A DNA stretch of 64,000 bases from Nocardioides sp. Root140 (GCF_001426745.1 NZ_LMFI01000010.1:506693-570692); one strand, 5' to 3'. Shown: positions 50,815 to 59,960, counted from the stretch's first letter. The notes: generated by a model not told the origin, from the letters alone. Made by a program: numbers and translations.

Positions 50815-52674
50815 ATGAGCACGCCGGACCTGCGGGCCCTCGCCGAGCTGGTCATCGCCGACCGGCCCGTCTCCGATGACCAGCTGCGTGACGCCGCTGC
50901 GGGGCTCGACGACGACACCACGCGCACCCTGATCGCCGCCCGCGGCCGGCTCGACCGACTGCGGTCCCGCGACCGCGAGCTGTCGGCGCTGATGTCCAGC
51001 ATCCGTGAGCTCGTCGGCGTGCGCGACGTGCAACCCCTGTTGCAGAAGCTCGTCGATCGCGCGCACGAGTTGATGGGCACCGACGTCACCTATCTCTCCG
51101 AGTACGACGCCGAGACCGACGAGCTCTTCGTGCGGGCGAACCGCGGCGCCGTGTCGGCCAACATGCGCGGCCTCCGCGTTCCCGCGGGAGTCGGCCTGGC
51201 CAGCAAGGTCGTGCAGACCCGCAGCCCCCAGTGGACCGACGAGTACGACGAGGGCGCGTTCCCCCGCGACTCGGAGGTGACCGCCGCGGTCCAGGCCGAG
51301 CACATGCGCTCGATCCTCGGCGTGCCCCTGATCTCCTCCGACCGGGTGTTGGGCGTCCTGTTCGCCGCCGACCGATCCACCCACGGCTTCAGCACCGACC
51401 AGATCGCCCTGCTGACCGCGTTCGCCAACCACGGCGCGGTGATCCTGCAGACGGCGCGGCTGCTCGAGGCCGAACGCACGGCAGCAGCGAAGGCCGCCAC
51501 GGCCAGCGCCGAGGCCGAGCGTCGCGCGGCAGCCATGGAGGCGTCCGCCGCCTTCCACGAAGAGCTGACCCGGCTCGTGCTCGCGGGCGAAGGCTCGTCG
51601 GCGATCGTCGAGTCGCTGGCCCGCGCGCTGGGCCGGGAGGTCTCTGCCGCAGACCGCGACCTGGTGCGCGTCGCCGGCACCGGCCTCGACGCCTGGTGGG
51701 TCGACGACCAACTGCGTCCCGAGATCGTCGCCGCGGTCGAGGAGAGCCGCAACACCGCGCACTGGGTCGGGCTCGACTCCCCCGACCTTCCCGACGGCGT
51801 GGTCGCCGCGATGGCCGGGTCCACGCTCCTCGGCGCACTCCTCGTGGGAGGCGGCGACGAGCTCGACGACGTGCAACGCCGCACCATCGAGCGCGCGGCC
51901 CAGATCCACGCCCTGGTCACGATGCAACGCGACGCGATGGCCGACGCGGAGGAGCGGGTCCGCGGCGAGTTCGTGGGCGACCTCGTGTCCGGGCGGGCCG
52001 ACTGGACGGCGCTGCAGCAACGCGCCAAGCAGCGCGGCGTGGTGCTCGACGGCGACTGGTTGCCGGTCTACGTCGACGGTTGGGACCGGCAGCGCTGGAG
52101 CCTGACCCGCTCGCTGGCCGCGATGGACACGCAGTGGCTGGTGGCCCAGCACGGCACCGGGGTGCTGGCCCTCGTGCGCTCCGACGAGGATGCGCAGGAG
52201 CTGGCCGACCGGGTGGCCCGGCGACTGACCGGCACCGAGTCGCCGGGGCTGGTCGTGGCCGGCGACCCCGTGCCGATGCGCGAGATGCCGGCCGAGGTCG
52301 ACACCGTGACCTCCCTGGCCGAGGCGCTCCCGGGCATCGGCGTCACGAAGGGCGCGGTCACCGCCAGGGCCTACGCGCCGTACCTCGTGCTCTTCGGTGG
52401 CGGCGCACAGCGCGCCAGCGGGTTCATCACCGACCAGCTGCAGCCGCTGATCGCCTGGGACTCCACGCACGCATCGGCACTGGTCGCCACCCTGGCGACG
52501 TACCTCGAGCAGCACGCCAGCGTGACCCGGGCGGCCGAGGCCCTCTTCGTGCACCCGAACACGGTCAAGCAGCGACTCGAGCGCATCGGGACCCTGCTCG
52601 GGGACGACTGGCGCACCCCGGAGCGCCAGTTCCGGCTCGGCATCGCACTGCGCCTCCATCAGCTCAAACGCTGA
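50815..52674 (+). CDS. GAF-PucR/CdaR-type transcriptional regulator
   Basis: TATCGT lies exactly at -12 to -7 of the ATG at 50815 (leaderless). The 619-residue protein has a GAF domain (about 75-220; MGTDVTYLSEYDAETDELFVRANRG, then GVPLISSDRVLGVLFAADR), a coiled section, a central domain and a C-terminal PucR-type helix-turn-helix (YLEQHASVTRAAEALFVHPNTVKQRLERIGTLLG). It lies directly upstream of, and on the same strand as, the HMG-CoA reductase operon, with 112 nt between. It is therefore the likely activator, sensing mevalonate or HMG-CoA-related metabolites. Confidence 0.88.
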   Translation: MSTPDLRALAELVIADRPVSDDQLRDAAAGLDDDTTRTLIAARGRLDRLRSRDRELSALMSSIRELVGVRDVQPLLQKLVDRAHELMGTDVTYLSEYDAETDELFVRANRGAVSANMRGLRVPAGVGLASKVVQTRSPQWTDEYDEGAFPRDSEVTAAVQAEHMRSILGVPLISSDRVLGVLFAADRSTHGFSTDQIALLTAFANHGAVILQTARLLEAERTAAAKAATASAEAERRAAAMEASAAFHEELTRLVLAGEGSSAIVESLARALGREVSAADRDLVRVAGTGLDAWWVDDQLRPEIVAAVEESRNTAHWVGLDSPDLPDGVVAAMAGSTLLGALLVGGGDELDDVQRRTIERAAQIHALVTMQRDAMADAEERVRGEFVGDLVSGRADWTALQQRAKQRGVVLDGDWLPVYVDGWDRQRWSLTRSLAAMDTQWLVAQHGTGVLALVRSDEDAQELADRVARRLTGTESPGLVVAGDPVPMREMPAEVDTVTSLAEALPGIGVTKGAVTARAYAPYLVLFGGGAQRASGFITDQLQPLIAWDSTHASALVATLATYLEQHASVTRAAEALFVHPNTVKQRLERIGTLLGDDWRTPERQFRLGIALRLHQLKR

Positions 52675-52699
52675 ACGGCCACACGAACGGCCCCAAGTG

Positions 52700-52714
52700 T
52701 GTCCAGTTCGGACA
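52700..52714. promoter_or_regulatory. Operator candidate upstream of the mevalonate catabolic operon
   Basis: TGTCC-AGTTC-GGACA is a perfect inverted repeat with a 5-nt centre, lying 73 nt before the GTG of the reductase gene and 25 nt after the regulator gene. It is the best candidate site for the PucR-type regulator. Confidence 0.45.
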
Positions 52715-52786
52715 TGTGCCTCACGATCACGCCGGGCTTTCCTAGGAAGGTCGAAGAACTTGACCCCAACTTTCGAGGAGCAGCAC

Positions 52787-54055
52787 GTGGCCACCAGCAG
52801 AATTTCCGGATTTCGCGACCTGACCGTCGACCAGCGCCGGGACGCGGTCGCCGAGGTCGCCGGCATCGACGTGACGGAGCTGGACGCGTTCGACGCCGCC
52901 GGGTTCTCGGTGGACGCTGCCTCCCACATGAGCGAGAACGTGATCGGCACCTTCTCGCTGCCGATCGGTGTCGCCGCGAACCTCACCGTCAACGGCCGCG
53001 ACGTGCTCGTCCCGATGGTCACCGAGGAGGCCTCGGTGGTCGCCGCGGCCAGCAACGGCGCCCGGATGGCCCGCACCCTCGGCGGCTTCCACACCAGCAG
53101 CACCGGTCCGATCATGCAGGCCCAGATCCAGGTCGTCGACGTGGTCGACCCCTCGGCCGCGCGCCTTCGCATCCTCGAGGCACGCCACGAGCTGATGGAG
53201 CTGGCCGCAGAGCAGGACCCGAAGCTGGCCGAGGTCGGCGGCGGCGTGAAGGACCTGATCGTGCGCACCGTCGAGTCGGTCGACGAGACGTACGTCGTCG
53301 CGCACCTCGTCGTCGACGTACGCGACGCGATGGGCGCCAACGCGGTGAACACGATGGCCGAGGCCGTCGCCGACCGCATCGCCGAGATCGCCCGCGGCCG
53401 GGTCGTGCTGCGCATCCTCACCAACAAGGCCGACCTGCGCCTGGCCCGGGCCCGCGCCGTGCTCGACGCCGAGTCGCTCGGTGGCGCGAAGGTCGTTGAC
53501 GACATCGTGCACGCCTACCGGCTGGCCGCGGCCGATCCCTACCGCGCCGCCACCCACAACAAGGGCATCATGAACGGCATCTCCGCCGTCGTCCTCGCCA
53601 CCGGCAACGACACCCGCGCCGTCGAGGCGGGCGCCCACTCCCACGCCGTCGGTCCCGACGGCCGCTACACCTCGCTGTCGACGTTCGAGAAGGACGCCGA
53701 CGGCAACATCGTGGCCACCCTCGAGCTGCCGATGCCCGTCGGCCTGGTCGGCGGGGCCACCAAGACCCACGCCGGCGCCCGTGCCGCCGTCGCGATCACC
53801 GGTGTGCAGACCGCCGCCGAGCTGGCCGAGCTGGTCACCGCCGTCGGCCTGGCCCAGAACATCGCCGCCCTCCGGGTGCTGGCCAGCGAGGGCGTCCAGC
53901 GCGGCCACATGTCGCTCCACGCGAAGAACATCGCCATCGCCGTCGGCGCCACCTCGGACGAGATCGGCCCGCTCGTGGCCACGCTGATCGCCGAGAAGGC
54001 GTTCCGCCACGACCGTGCCGAGGCCGTGCTCGCCGAGATCCGGGGCGCCGGATGA
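52787..54055 (+). CDS. mvaA: HMG-CoA reductase, class II (degradative type)
   Basis: The GTG at 52787 has GAGGAG six nt upstream, which is preferred over an ATG-like start at 52697. The 422-residue enzyme contains ENVIGTFSLPIGVA with catalytic Glu near residue 50, DAMGANAVNTMAE, ATHNKGIMNGI and the C-terminal catalytic His in GHMSLHAKNIA, all characteristic of class II enzymes such as that of Pseudomonas mevalonii. It interconverts mevalonate plus CoA and HMG-CoA. The coupled HMG-CoA lyase and absence of mevalonate kinase in the neighbourhood point to mevalonate breakdown. Its ATGA overlap with the lyase couples translation. Confidence 0.93.
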   Translation: MATSRISGFRDLTVDQRRDAVAEVAGIDVTELDAFDAAGFSVDAASHMSENVIGTFSLPIGVAANLTVNGRDVLVPMVTEEASVVAAASNGARMARTLGGFHTSSTGPIMQAQIQVVDVVDPSAARLRILEARHELMELAAEQDPKLAEVGGGVKDLIVRTVESVDETYVVAHLVVDVRDAMGANAVNTMAEAVADRIAEIARGRVVLRILTNKADLRLARARAVLDAESLGGAKVVDDIVHAYRLAAADPYRAATHNKGIMNGISAVVLATGNDTRAVEAGAHSHAVGPDGRYTSLSTFEKDADGNIVATLELPMPVGLVGGATKTHAGARAAVAITGVQTAAELAELVTAVGLAQNIAALRVLASEGVQRGHMSLHAKNIAIAVGATSDEIGPLVATLIAEKAFRHDRAEAVLAEIRGAG

Positions 54056-55023
54056 CCTCCACCGTCGATCTCGGACTGCCGATGGCGGTCCCGGATCCCG
54101 AGCTGCCGTCGGCGGTGCGCATCTACGAGGTGGGCCCGCGCGACGGACTGCAGGCCGAGAAGGTGCCGGTGCCCGTCGAGGTGAAGGCCGAGTTCGTACG
54201 CCGACTCGTCGGCGCCGGCCTGTCGACGGTCGAGCTGACCAGCTTCGTGTCACCCAAGCGCATCCCGCAGCTGGCCGACGCCCGCGAGCTCGCCGCCCTG
54301 ACCGACTTCGACGCCGGCGTCCGCCACCCCGTGCTGGTGCCGAACGCGCGTGGGCTCGAGGACGCGCTGGCCGCCGGAGCCCGTGAGGTCGCGGTCTTCG
54401 CCAGCGTCACCGAGTCGTTCTCGAAGGCCAACCTCGGCGCTCCTCGCTCCGACGTGGCTGCCGCCCAGGCCCTCGTCACGAAGGACGCGCTGGCCGCCGG
54501 GGTCGACGTACGCGGCTATCTGTCGATGGTCTTCGGTGACCCCTGGGAGGGTCCGGTGCCCGTCGACGCCGTGGTCGAGGCCTCGGTCGCGATGATGGAG
54601 ACCGGCGTCCACTCACTCTCGCTCGGCGACACCATCGGCGTCGCGACCCCCGGCCACGTGCGCGCCGTCGTACGCGCCCTGGTCGACGCCGGCATCGCCG
54701 TCGACCGGATCGCCCTGCACGCACACGACACCTACGGCCAGGCACTGGCCAACGTGTACGCCGCACTCACCGTGGGCGTCACCGAGTTCGACGCCTCGAC
54801 CGGCGGAGTCGGCGGGTGCCCGTTCGCGCTCAGCGCCACCGGCAACCTGGCCACCGAAGACCTCGCGTGGATGCTGCGCGGACTCGGCATCGACACGGGC
54901 GTCGACCTCACCACACTGGTCGAGACCAGCACCTGGCTGGCCGGCCACCTCGGCCGCCCCTCTCCGTCGCGAGTCGTCACCGCGCTCGCGCCCAGCATCA
55001 CTGACCGATCGGAGCTCACCTGA
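54052..55023 (+). CDS. mvaB: Hydroxymethylglutaryl-CoA lyase
   Basis: The 323-residue TIM-barrel enzyme has YEVGPRDGLQAE, the metal- and substrate-binding start of HMG-CoA lyases, ELTSFVSPKRIPQLADA, SLGDTIGVATPG, HAHDTYGQALANVYAAL with the metal-binding His pair, and the lid motif GGVGGCPFA containing the catalytic Cys. It splits HMG-CoA into acetyl-CoA and acetoacetate. Starts and stops overlap on both sides (ATGA with mvaA, TGATG with the next gene), so the reductase and lyase are produced together. Confidence 0.94.
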   Translation: MTSTVDLGLPMAVPDPELPSAVRIYEVGPRDGLQAEKVPVPVEVKAEFVRRLVGAGLSTVELTSFVSPKRIPQLADARELAALTDFDAGVRHPVLVPNARGLEDALAAGAREVAVFASVTESFSKANLGAPRSDVAAAQALVTKDALAAGVDVRGYLSMVFGDPWEGPVPVDAVVEASVAMMETGVHSLSLGDTIGVATPGHVRAVVRALVDAGIAVDRIALHAHDTYGQALANVYAALTVGVTEFDASTGGVGGCPFALSATGNLATEDLAWMLRGLGIDTGVDLTTLVETSTWLAGHLGRPSPSRVVTALAPSITDRSELT

Positions 55024-55439
55024 TGTCCCGTCTCATCGAGGTGTGGGGCGACACCGTCGACTCCCGCCACATGACCGGCGCTATCGCCCTCGGGATCGGC
55101 ATCGCCACGCCCACGTTCCTGCTGGGTCGCCGGATCTTCGAGAGCACCGTCGACGACCAGACCCTGGCGCAGTCCTACGCGCTGCTGGTCGGCCTCGGCG
55201 CCTGCCTTGTCGCGGCCGTCATCTCGGCGCGCCTGTTCAAGCCGAAGCGGGTCGTCACCGAGGTCGAGGCGACGCTCGAGGGTCGCCGCGCGGCGCTCGA
55301 CGCGATCGCGGCCGAGGGTGGCGAGTGGACCGACCCGGCCGAGCTGGCTCGTGAAGTGCAGGAGGAGCTCCGCTCCCTCGGCCTGTACGACGTGCTCGTC
55401 GAGGCACACCGTGACCGCCAGGAAGAGGTGACGGCATGA
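55023..55439 (+). CDS. Small two-helix membrane protein of the mevalonate operon
   Basis: The 138-residue protein has two membrane helices (about 20-36 and 48-68) and a C-terminal cytosolic helix rich in Glu and Arg. It is not recognisable as TctB, but its position before the TctA-like gene and its size suggest it takes that role. It overlaps HMG-CoA lyase (TGATG) and the permease (ATGA). Called a transporter accessory subunit only by position. Confidence 0.72.
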   Translation: MSRLIEVWGDTVDSRHMTGAIALGIGIATPTFLLGRRIFESTVDDQTLAQSYALLVGLGACLVAAVISARLFKPKRVVTEVEATLEGRRAALDAIAAEGGEWTDPAELAREVQEELRSLGLYDVLVEAHRDRQEEVTA

Positions 55440-56806
55440 TCGAGGCATTCCTCTGGGCCCTGGGCATGGGCCTGATCGGCGCCATCGCGTTCGCCGCCAT
55501 CGGCCTGGTCTCCGGCACCGACGAGACCGCCGTCGTGGCACCGCTGACCCTGCTGGTCGTGCTCCTCGGAGTGCCGGCCTCAGGCGTGTTCAGCTTCTTC
55601 CTCGCCGGCGTCGTGGCCAAGCACATCACCCATGCCATCCCGACCACCCTGCTGGGAATCCCGGGCGACACGATGGCGGTGCCGATGCTCGCCGACGCGC
55701 AACAGCTGCGCGACCTGGGCGTGCCGCACATCGCGCTGCGCAAGGCGATCTCGGGCGGCGTGGTCTCGGCGTTCATCGCGGTGCCGTTCGCGGTGCTCTT
55801 CGCGACGCTGCTCTCCCCCATCGCCGACGAGATCGGCGACGCCGCACCGTGGATCTTCGCCGGTGCCGCCCTGCTGATCGCGTTCACGTCGAAGGGCCGC
55901 TGGGCCGCGATGGCCGCACTGTTCCCGTTCGTGCTGCTCGTCGTCGGGCTGAACCTGTTCGTCACCCAGCAGCTCGGCCACGGGCTGAGCATCAGCTTCT
56001 TCCTCGGCATCGCCACCGGCCCGCTGATCGCGGACCTGTTCCTCGCGATGTCCCCGTCGGGCCGCAAGACCCTCGAGCGTTCCAAGCCGTCGGAGTTCGA
56101 CCTCGCTCCCGACGTACGCACCTGGAAGGGCCGGATGCCCAACCCGCTGAAGGTCCTGGACCGCAAGCAGCTTGCCTACACCTCGGGTGCCGCGGTCGTC
56201 TCGAGTGCGACGTTCGTCTTCTCGCCGGTCGCGATGACCGTGATGATGGGCGAGCTCGCCGGGTCGCGGATCAAGAACGGCTACCACCGGCTCACCACGA
56301 TGATGTCGGTGCGCAACGGCACCACCGAGTCGACGTACATCGCCGAGACGTTGATCCCGCTGATCGCCCTCGGCCTGCCGTTGTCGCCGATGGCGGCCGG
56401 ACCCGCGGCGCCGCTGTTCAACGCGCCGCCGGTCTACTCGGTCAACGCCGAGACCGGTGCCACGCACAACCTGCACGACCTGCTCTCCACGTGGGAGTTC
56501 TTGGTCTTCGGGCTGCTCGCCGTGGCGATCGCCGCGCTGGTCGCCTACCCGTTCGCGATGACCAACGCCCACCGTGCGGCGTCCTGGGTGATGCGCAACG
56601 TCTCGCACGAGGCGATCATCGGCGCCTTCGCCGGGCTGATCCTGGTCATCTGCCTCTACGAGGGCGGGCTGCTGGCCGTGCTGGTCACCGTGACCGTCGG
56701 TCTCATCGGCGGGTTGATGAACCGTCTGCTCGGGGTCCACTCCGGTGTGCAGTTCATGGGCTACTACGCCGCCGTGCTCACCGTTCCGGCGCTGATCGCG
56801 CTGTAG
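55436..56806 (+). CDS. TctA-like permease, candidate mevalonate transporter
   Basis: The 456-residue protein has 11-12 hydrophobic helices with the TctA-like sequence GVPASGVFSFFLAGVVAKHITHAIPTTLLGIPGDTMAVPM and a C-terminal half containing MMSVRNGTTESTYIAETLIPLIALGLPLSPMAAGP. TctA proteins are the large membrane subunit of the tripartite tricarboxylate transporters, which normally work with a TctC periplasmic binding protein and TctB. No TctC gene is present here. Being coupled to HMG-CoA reductase and lyase, it most probably imports mevalonate or a related carboxylic acid. Confidence 0.86.
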   Translation: MIEAFLWALGMGLIGAIAFAAIGLVSGTDETAVVAPLTLLVVLLGVPASGVFSFFLAGVVAKHITHAIPTTLLGIPGDTMAVPMLADAQQLRDLGVPHIALRKAISGGVVSAFIAVPFAVLFATLLSPIADEIGDAAPWIFAGAALLIAFTSKGRWAAMAALFPFVLLVVGLNLFVTQQLGHGLSISFFLGIATGPLIADLFLAMSPSGRKTLERSKPSEFDLAPDVRTWKGRMPNPLKVLDRKQLAYTSGAAVVSSATFVFSPVAMTVMMGELAGSRIKNGYHRLTTMMSVRNGTTESTYIAETLIPLIALGLPLSPMAAGPAAPLFNAPPVYSVNAETGATHNLHDLLSTWEFLVFGLLAVAIAALVAYPFAMTNAHRAASWVMRNVSHEAIIGAFAGLILVICLYEGGLLAVLVTVTVGLIGGLMNRLLGVHSGVQFMGYYAAVLTVPALIAL

Positions 56807-56822
56807 CTCCACGCAGCATTCA

Positions 56823-56859
56823 CACCGGTCCGCAGTCACCTCGTGGCTGCGGACCGGTG
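56823..56859 (+). terminator. Terminator of the mevalonate operon
   Basis: CACCGGTCCGCAG at 56823-56835 pairs perfectly with CTGCGGACCGGTG at 56847-56859 (13-bp stem, 11-nt loop), 17 nt after the permease stop codon. A T-rich sequence (CTGTTTGTCGGGCTCTTTG) follows. It is the clearest intrinsic terminator in the window. Confidence 0.85.
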
Positions 56860-57049
56860 CTGTTTGTCGGGCTCTTTGTTGTGCTGTGCAAGGTGTCGTG
56901 CCGATCGTGAGACGGGGCTGGCGATTCGCTCGCGCTTCGACCGCTTCGCGATAACGTCACAAAAAGGCGACGATCGTTGCGCCCGTCATCTCGGGCGGGC
57001 GCCGACCTCGATCGTCGTACGGATTCTCCGCTTGGGAGGAGATGTCGAA

Positions 57050-58291
57050 ATGGATTCACTCAAGGAAAGTTTCGAGGACGTCGACTGGGCAGGGCTGGCC
57101 GGAAAGGTCGCCGCAGCCATCGTCATCCTGGTGGTCACCTGGTTGATTGCGAAGCTGGTGCAGGCCGCGTTCGTGAAGGCCACCCAGAAGGTCACCGTGC
57201 TGCAGAAGGCCGGGTCCGACGGCGAGAGCATCGGCGCCTCGTTGGGCACGATCGGCTCGTTGCTGGTCTGGATGTTCGGCCTGATAGCACTGTTGCAGCT
57301 GTTCGGACTGACCCAGACCCTGGCGCCGATCCAGAACCTGCTCAACGGCGTCACCGGCTTCATCCCGAACCTGATCGGTGCGGCACTGATCTTCGTCGTC
57401 GGCTCACTGTTGGCGAAGGTGGTGCGACAGCTCGTCGAGACGGCGCTGGGTGCGTTGCCCTTCGACAAGTGGCTCAACCGGGCGGGTGCCGACGAAGTCA
57501 CCGGCAACACCTCGATCAGCAAGACGCTGGCCCTCGTGCTCTACGCACTGATCATGATCGTCGTCGCCATTGCTGCCTTGCAGGTCCTCGGCATCTCCTC
57601 GATCTCGGAGCCCGCTGAGCAGATGCTCAACACCATCTTCACCGCGATTCCGAACATCATCGCCGCGGCGCTGCTGCTCGGCATCGGTGTCGTGATCGCA
57701 CGCTTCGCCGGCGACCTGCTCGAGGAGCTGCTCAACGGCTTCGGCGTCGACCGTTCGCTGCACGCGATGGAGGTCCTCCCCGCCGACAAGAGCGCGACCC
57801 CGGCGATCGCCAAGATCGCCCAGGTCGGCATCGTGCTGTTCTTCGCCGTGATGGCCGCGCAGCTGCTGGAGTTCCCGCAGGTGACCGAGTTCCTCAGCGC
57901 GATCCTCGAGCTCGGTGGGCGCGTGATCTTCGGTGCCGCCGTGATCGCGGTCGGCGTACTCATCGCGAACCAGCTCGCCAGGCTGGCCACCGGCAGTGGT
58001 GGCACCATCATCAAGGGCGCCACGATCGTGCTGTTCGCGGCCATGGGCCTGAAGTTCATGGGCATCGCCGACTCGATCATCGAGCTCGGCTTCGGTGCCG
58101 TGGTCATCGGCGGCGCCCTGGCCGCAGCCCTGGCCTTCGGGCTCGGTGGCCGTGAGGCGGCCGCCCAGCAGCTGGCCAGGCTGCAGCAGTCGGCGGCGAA
58201 CTCGTCGACCGGCGGCCCGGCTGGTGGCCCGGCCGGCGGCTCGACTGGCGGGACGCATTCGGGCGACCCGCTCGGAGGTCCGACCGTCTGA
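57050..58291 (+). CDS. MscS-like mechanosensitive channel, conserved TM-helix type
   Basis: The ATG at 57050 has GGAGGAG eight nt upstream. The 413-residue protein has four or five repeats of the conserved TM-helix domain (for example GFIPNLIGAALIFVVGSLLAKVVRQLV and FTAIPNIIAAALLLGIGVVIARFAGDLL). The C-terminal Gly-rich tail (STGGPAGGPAGGSTGG) is cytosolic. Proteins of this kind release solutes under osmotic stress. No -35/-10 is obvious in the preceding 190 nt. Confidence 0.87.
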   Translation: MDSLKESFEDVDWAGLAGKVAAAIVILVVTWLIAKLVQAAFVKATQKVTVLQKAGSDGESIGASLGTIGSLLVWMFGLIALLQLFGLTQTLAPIQNLLNGVTGFIPNLIGAALIFVVGSLLAKVVRQLVETALGALPFDKWLNRAGADEVTGNTSISKTLALVLYALIMIVVAIAALQVLGISSISEPAEQMLNTIFTAIPNIIAAALLLGIGVVIARFAGDLLEELLNGFGVDRSLHAMEVLPADKSATPAIAKIAQVGIVLFFAVMAAQLLEFPQVTEFLSAILELGGRVIFGAAVIAVGVLIANQLARLATGSGGTIIKGATIVLFAAMGLKFMGIADSIIELGFGAVVIGGALAAALAFGLGGREAAAQQLARLQQSAANSSTGGPAGGPAGGSTGGTHSGDPLGGPTV

Positions 58292-58311
58292 CCTCACGCA
58301 CGACAGCTGGC

Positions 58312-59508
58312 TCAGCTGCCGACACCTGTTGCTTGAGAGGCGTGCACGACGCGGGCGAGCAGGTCGCTGGCTTGTTGCACCGACGGCAGCTCGCTCCAGC
58401 CGTACGCAGCGGCCCACGCCAGCACTCGGCGTACGCCGACCAGGTCGCGACGCGCAACGCACAGCCGGAGCTCGGCGCCGAGGACCAGCGGTGTGCAGGC
58501 AGCTCTCTCGCGGACCGGCAGCGCACGCAGGCGATCGGCCCACGAACCGTCGGCGCGGTGCAGCAACGGCATCGGGTCGGCGTACGACGACACGTCCGCG
58601 AGCATGCACGATGCGCCGGCCAGCAGGCCCGTCGCGAGGACACCCCACACGATTCCGGTGTGGTAGCTGGACTGGATCAGGTGGTCGTCGCCGACTCGAC
58701 TATGGACGGCCGGATCGTGTTCCGGCCCGGGCAGGAAGCCGTGCTCCGCGTGCCGCGCGGCCAGCGTGTCGAGCACGAACGCGGCCGACGGCGAGAACGG
58801 CGTCCCGGTCATGGGCCAGGTCCAGAGCAGTTCTGCGGCGACGTCGTGGTTCTCGGCGGCCAGGGCCTGACCGAGCAGGGCGTCGGCTTCGTCGATCAGT
58901 GCTCCCAGTGGCCGTCCGTACGACGCGCGGCGCGTGCCCAGGTCGGTGGCGTGCGCGATGGCGTGGGTGAAGGAGTAGGCAGCGGTCAGATCGCCGTGCA
59001 GGAGGTCGGCGCCACGGGAGAGGACGGACCCGCAGATCGTTGTGGGTGCAGGCGATTCGTCGTACGCCATCGCGCGCAGCCAGCGGCGCTCGAGGCGGTC
59101 GAAGGCGGAGGGCTCGTCACCGGAATCGACGCCGTCGACCAGGGTGTGCAGGTCCTGGGCGACCGCACGCAGTCGTTCGTCTCGCGTGCCCAGCAAGGCG
59201 AAGGGGAAGACCTGGTCGACGAACGTGCCGGGATCAACAGCCACCATGAGGCGTGCCTTGTCGATGTCCAAGGCGTCTGCGATCCGCTGCCTGAGCTGTT
59301 CGTCGGCGGCCACCAGTGGTGAGTCGGTGGGGTCGACGACCAGGCCCGTGCACCGGCTGAGCAGCGCAGCCTCGGCGTACACCTTGACCGGCCGCAGAGG
59401 CCGCAGCCCTTCCACTCCCGGCAGGTCCCACCCGGCCGCGCCGACGCTGGCCGTGCACAGCTCGAGGCTGTGCAACAGCCAGTGCCGCGCTTCAGCTGCT
59501 GGGTTCAC
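58312..59508 (-). CDS. DUF6895-like protein coupled to a small peptide gene
   Basis: The GTG at 59508 overlaps the stop of the preceding peptide gene (GTGA). The 398-residue soluble protein is alpha-helical with sequence such as YSFTHAIAHATDLG, SSYHTGIVWGVLATGLLAG and AELLWTWPMTG. I associate it with the DUF6895 family, which has no established function, from memory only. His-rich stretches (FTHAIAHATD; then SSYHTG) suggest a metal site. Its tight coupling to a 74-residue peptide suggests that the two act together. Confidence 0.62.
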   Translation of the reverse strand: MNPAAEARHWLLHSLELCTASVGAAGWDLPGVEGLRPLRPVKVYAEAALLSRCTGLVVDPTDSPLVAADEQLRQRIADALDIDKARLMVAVDPGTFVDQVFPFALLGTRDERLRAVAQDLHTLVDGVDSGDEPSAFDRLERRWLRAMAYDESPAPTTICGSVLSRGADLLHGDLTAAYSFTHAIAHATDLGTRRASYGRPLGALIDEADALLGQALAAENHDVAAELLWTWPMTGTPFSPSAAFVLDTLAARHAEHGFLPGPEHDPAVHSRVGDDHLIQSSYHTGIVWGVLATGLLAGASCMLADVSSYADPMPLLHRADGSWADRLRALPVRERAACTPLVLGAELRLCVARRDLVGVRRVLAWAAAYGWSELPSVQQASDLLARVVHASQATGVGS

Positions 59509-59729
59509 CCGCGTCCCTGGAACTGGCCGAGGTCCAGCTCCGGGCCGGGCCAGCCGCAATTGATGAGGAAGTTCTTGTTGATGATGAGAGTCAGGTCCTC
59601 CCGGGAGAGAACTGCCTCCTCGGCGAACTCCTGGAAGACCGTCGTCATCTGCTTCAGGTCGATCGCTCCGCTGTTGATGAGCGTCTCGGCGACCTTCTGG
59701 TGGAAGTCGGACCGCTTGAACTCGGACAT
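59505..59729 (-). CDS. Small 74-residue protein, partner of the DUF6895-like protein
   Basis: The ATG at 59729 is preceded by AAGGGAG with seven-nt spacing. The peptide has a helical N-terminus (SEFKRSDFHQKVAETLINSG), an acidic middle and a C-terminus LINCGWPGPELDLGQFQGRG with a single Cys. It has no signal peptide or membrane segment. Its stop overlaps the DUF6895-like start, so production is coupled. A peptide substrate or a small subunit are both possible. Confidence 0.72.
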   Translation of the reverse strand: MSEFKRSDFHQKVAETLINSGAIDLKQMTTVFQEFAEEAVLSREDLTLIINKNFLINCGWPGPELDLGQFQGRG

Positions 59730-59941
59730 GGTGGTGCTCCCTTGAGCTCGGGCCACCCCGCTGGAGGCCTCGTTGCCGGTGAGGAACCGCAGCTGGGGAG
59801 CCGGATACCGCCGGGACGCGGCCTCCCCAATTTTCGGCCTCGACGTCCGACGGAGGCCACGGTCTCCGTCGGCGAAACCAGCCGAAGGTCGCTGTGGTCT
59901 AGACAGATCGGCGTCGTTGTCGGTGGTGCCGTGGACAGTCC

Positions 59942-59960
59942 GAGTTGTCCAGAGCAACTC
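59942..59960. promoter_or_regulatory. Inverted repeat upstream of the coiled-coil membrane protein gene
   Basis: GAGTTG at 59942-59947 pairs with CAACTC at 59955-59960 (7-nt loop), 15 nt before the ATG at 59976. It may be an operator or a 5'-leader hairpin. The divergent region 59730-59941 otherwise shows nothing that I can name. Confidence 0.4.

Noticed and set aside
52787..54055. HMG-CoA reductase considered as part of isoprenoid biosynthesis (mevalonate pathway)
   Set aside because: No HMG-CoA synthase, mevalonate kinase or decarboxylase gene is present, and it is coupled to HMG-CoA lyase and a transporter, which fits breakdown.
59505..59729. The 74-residue peptide considered as a lasso or other RiPP precursor
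   Set aside because: No protease, cyclase, radical SAM or lanthipeptide-type genes lie nearby, and the C-terminal region has only one Cys and few Ser/Thr. A peptide partner is all that can be said.
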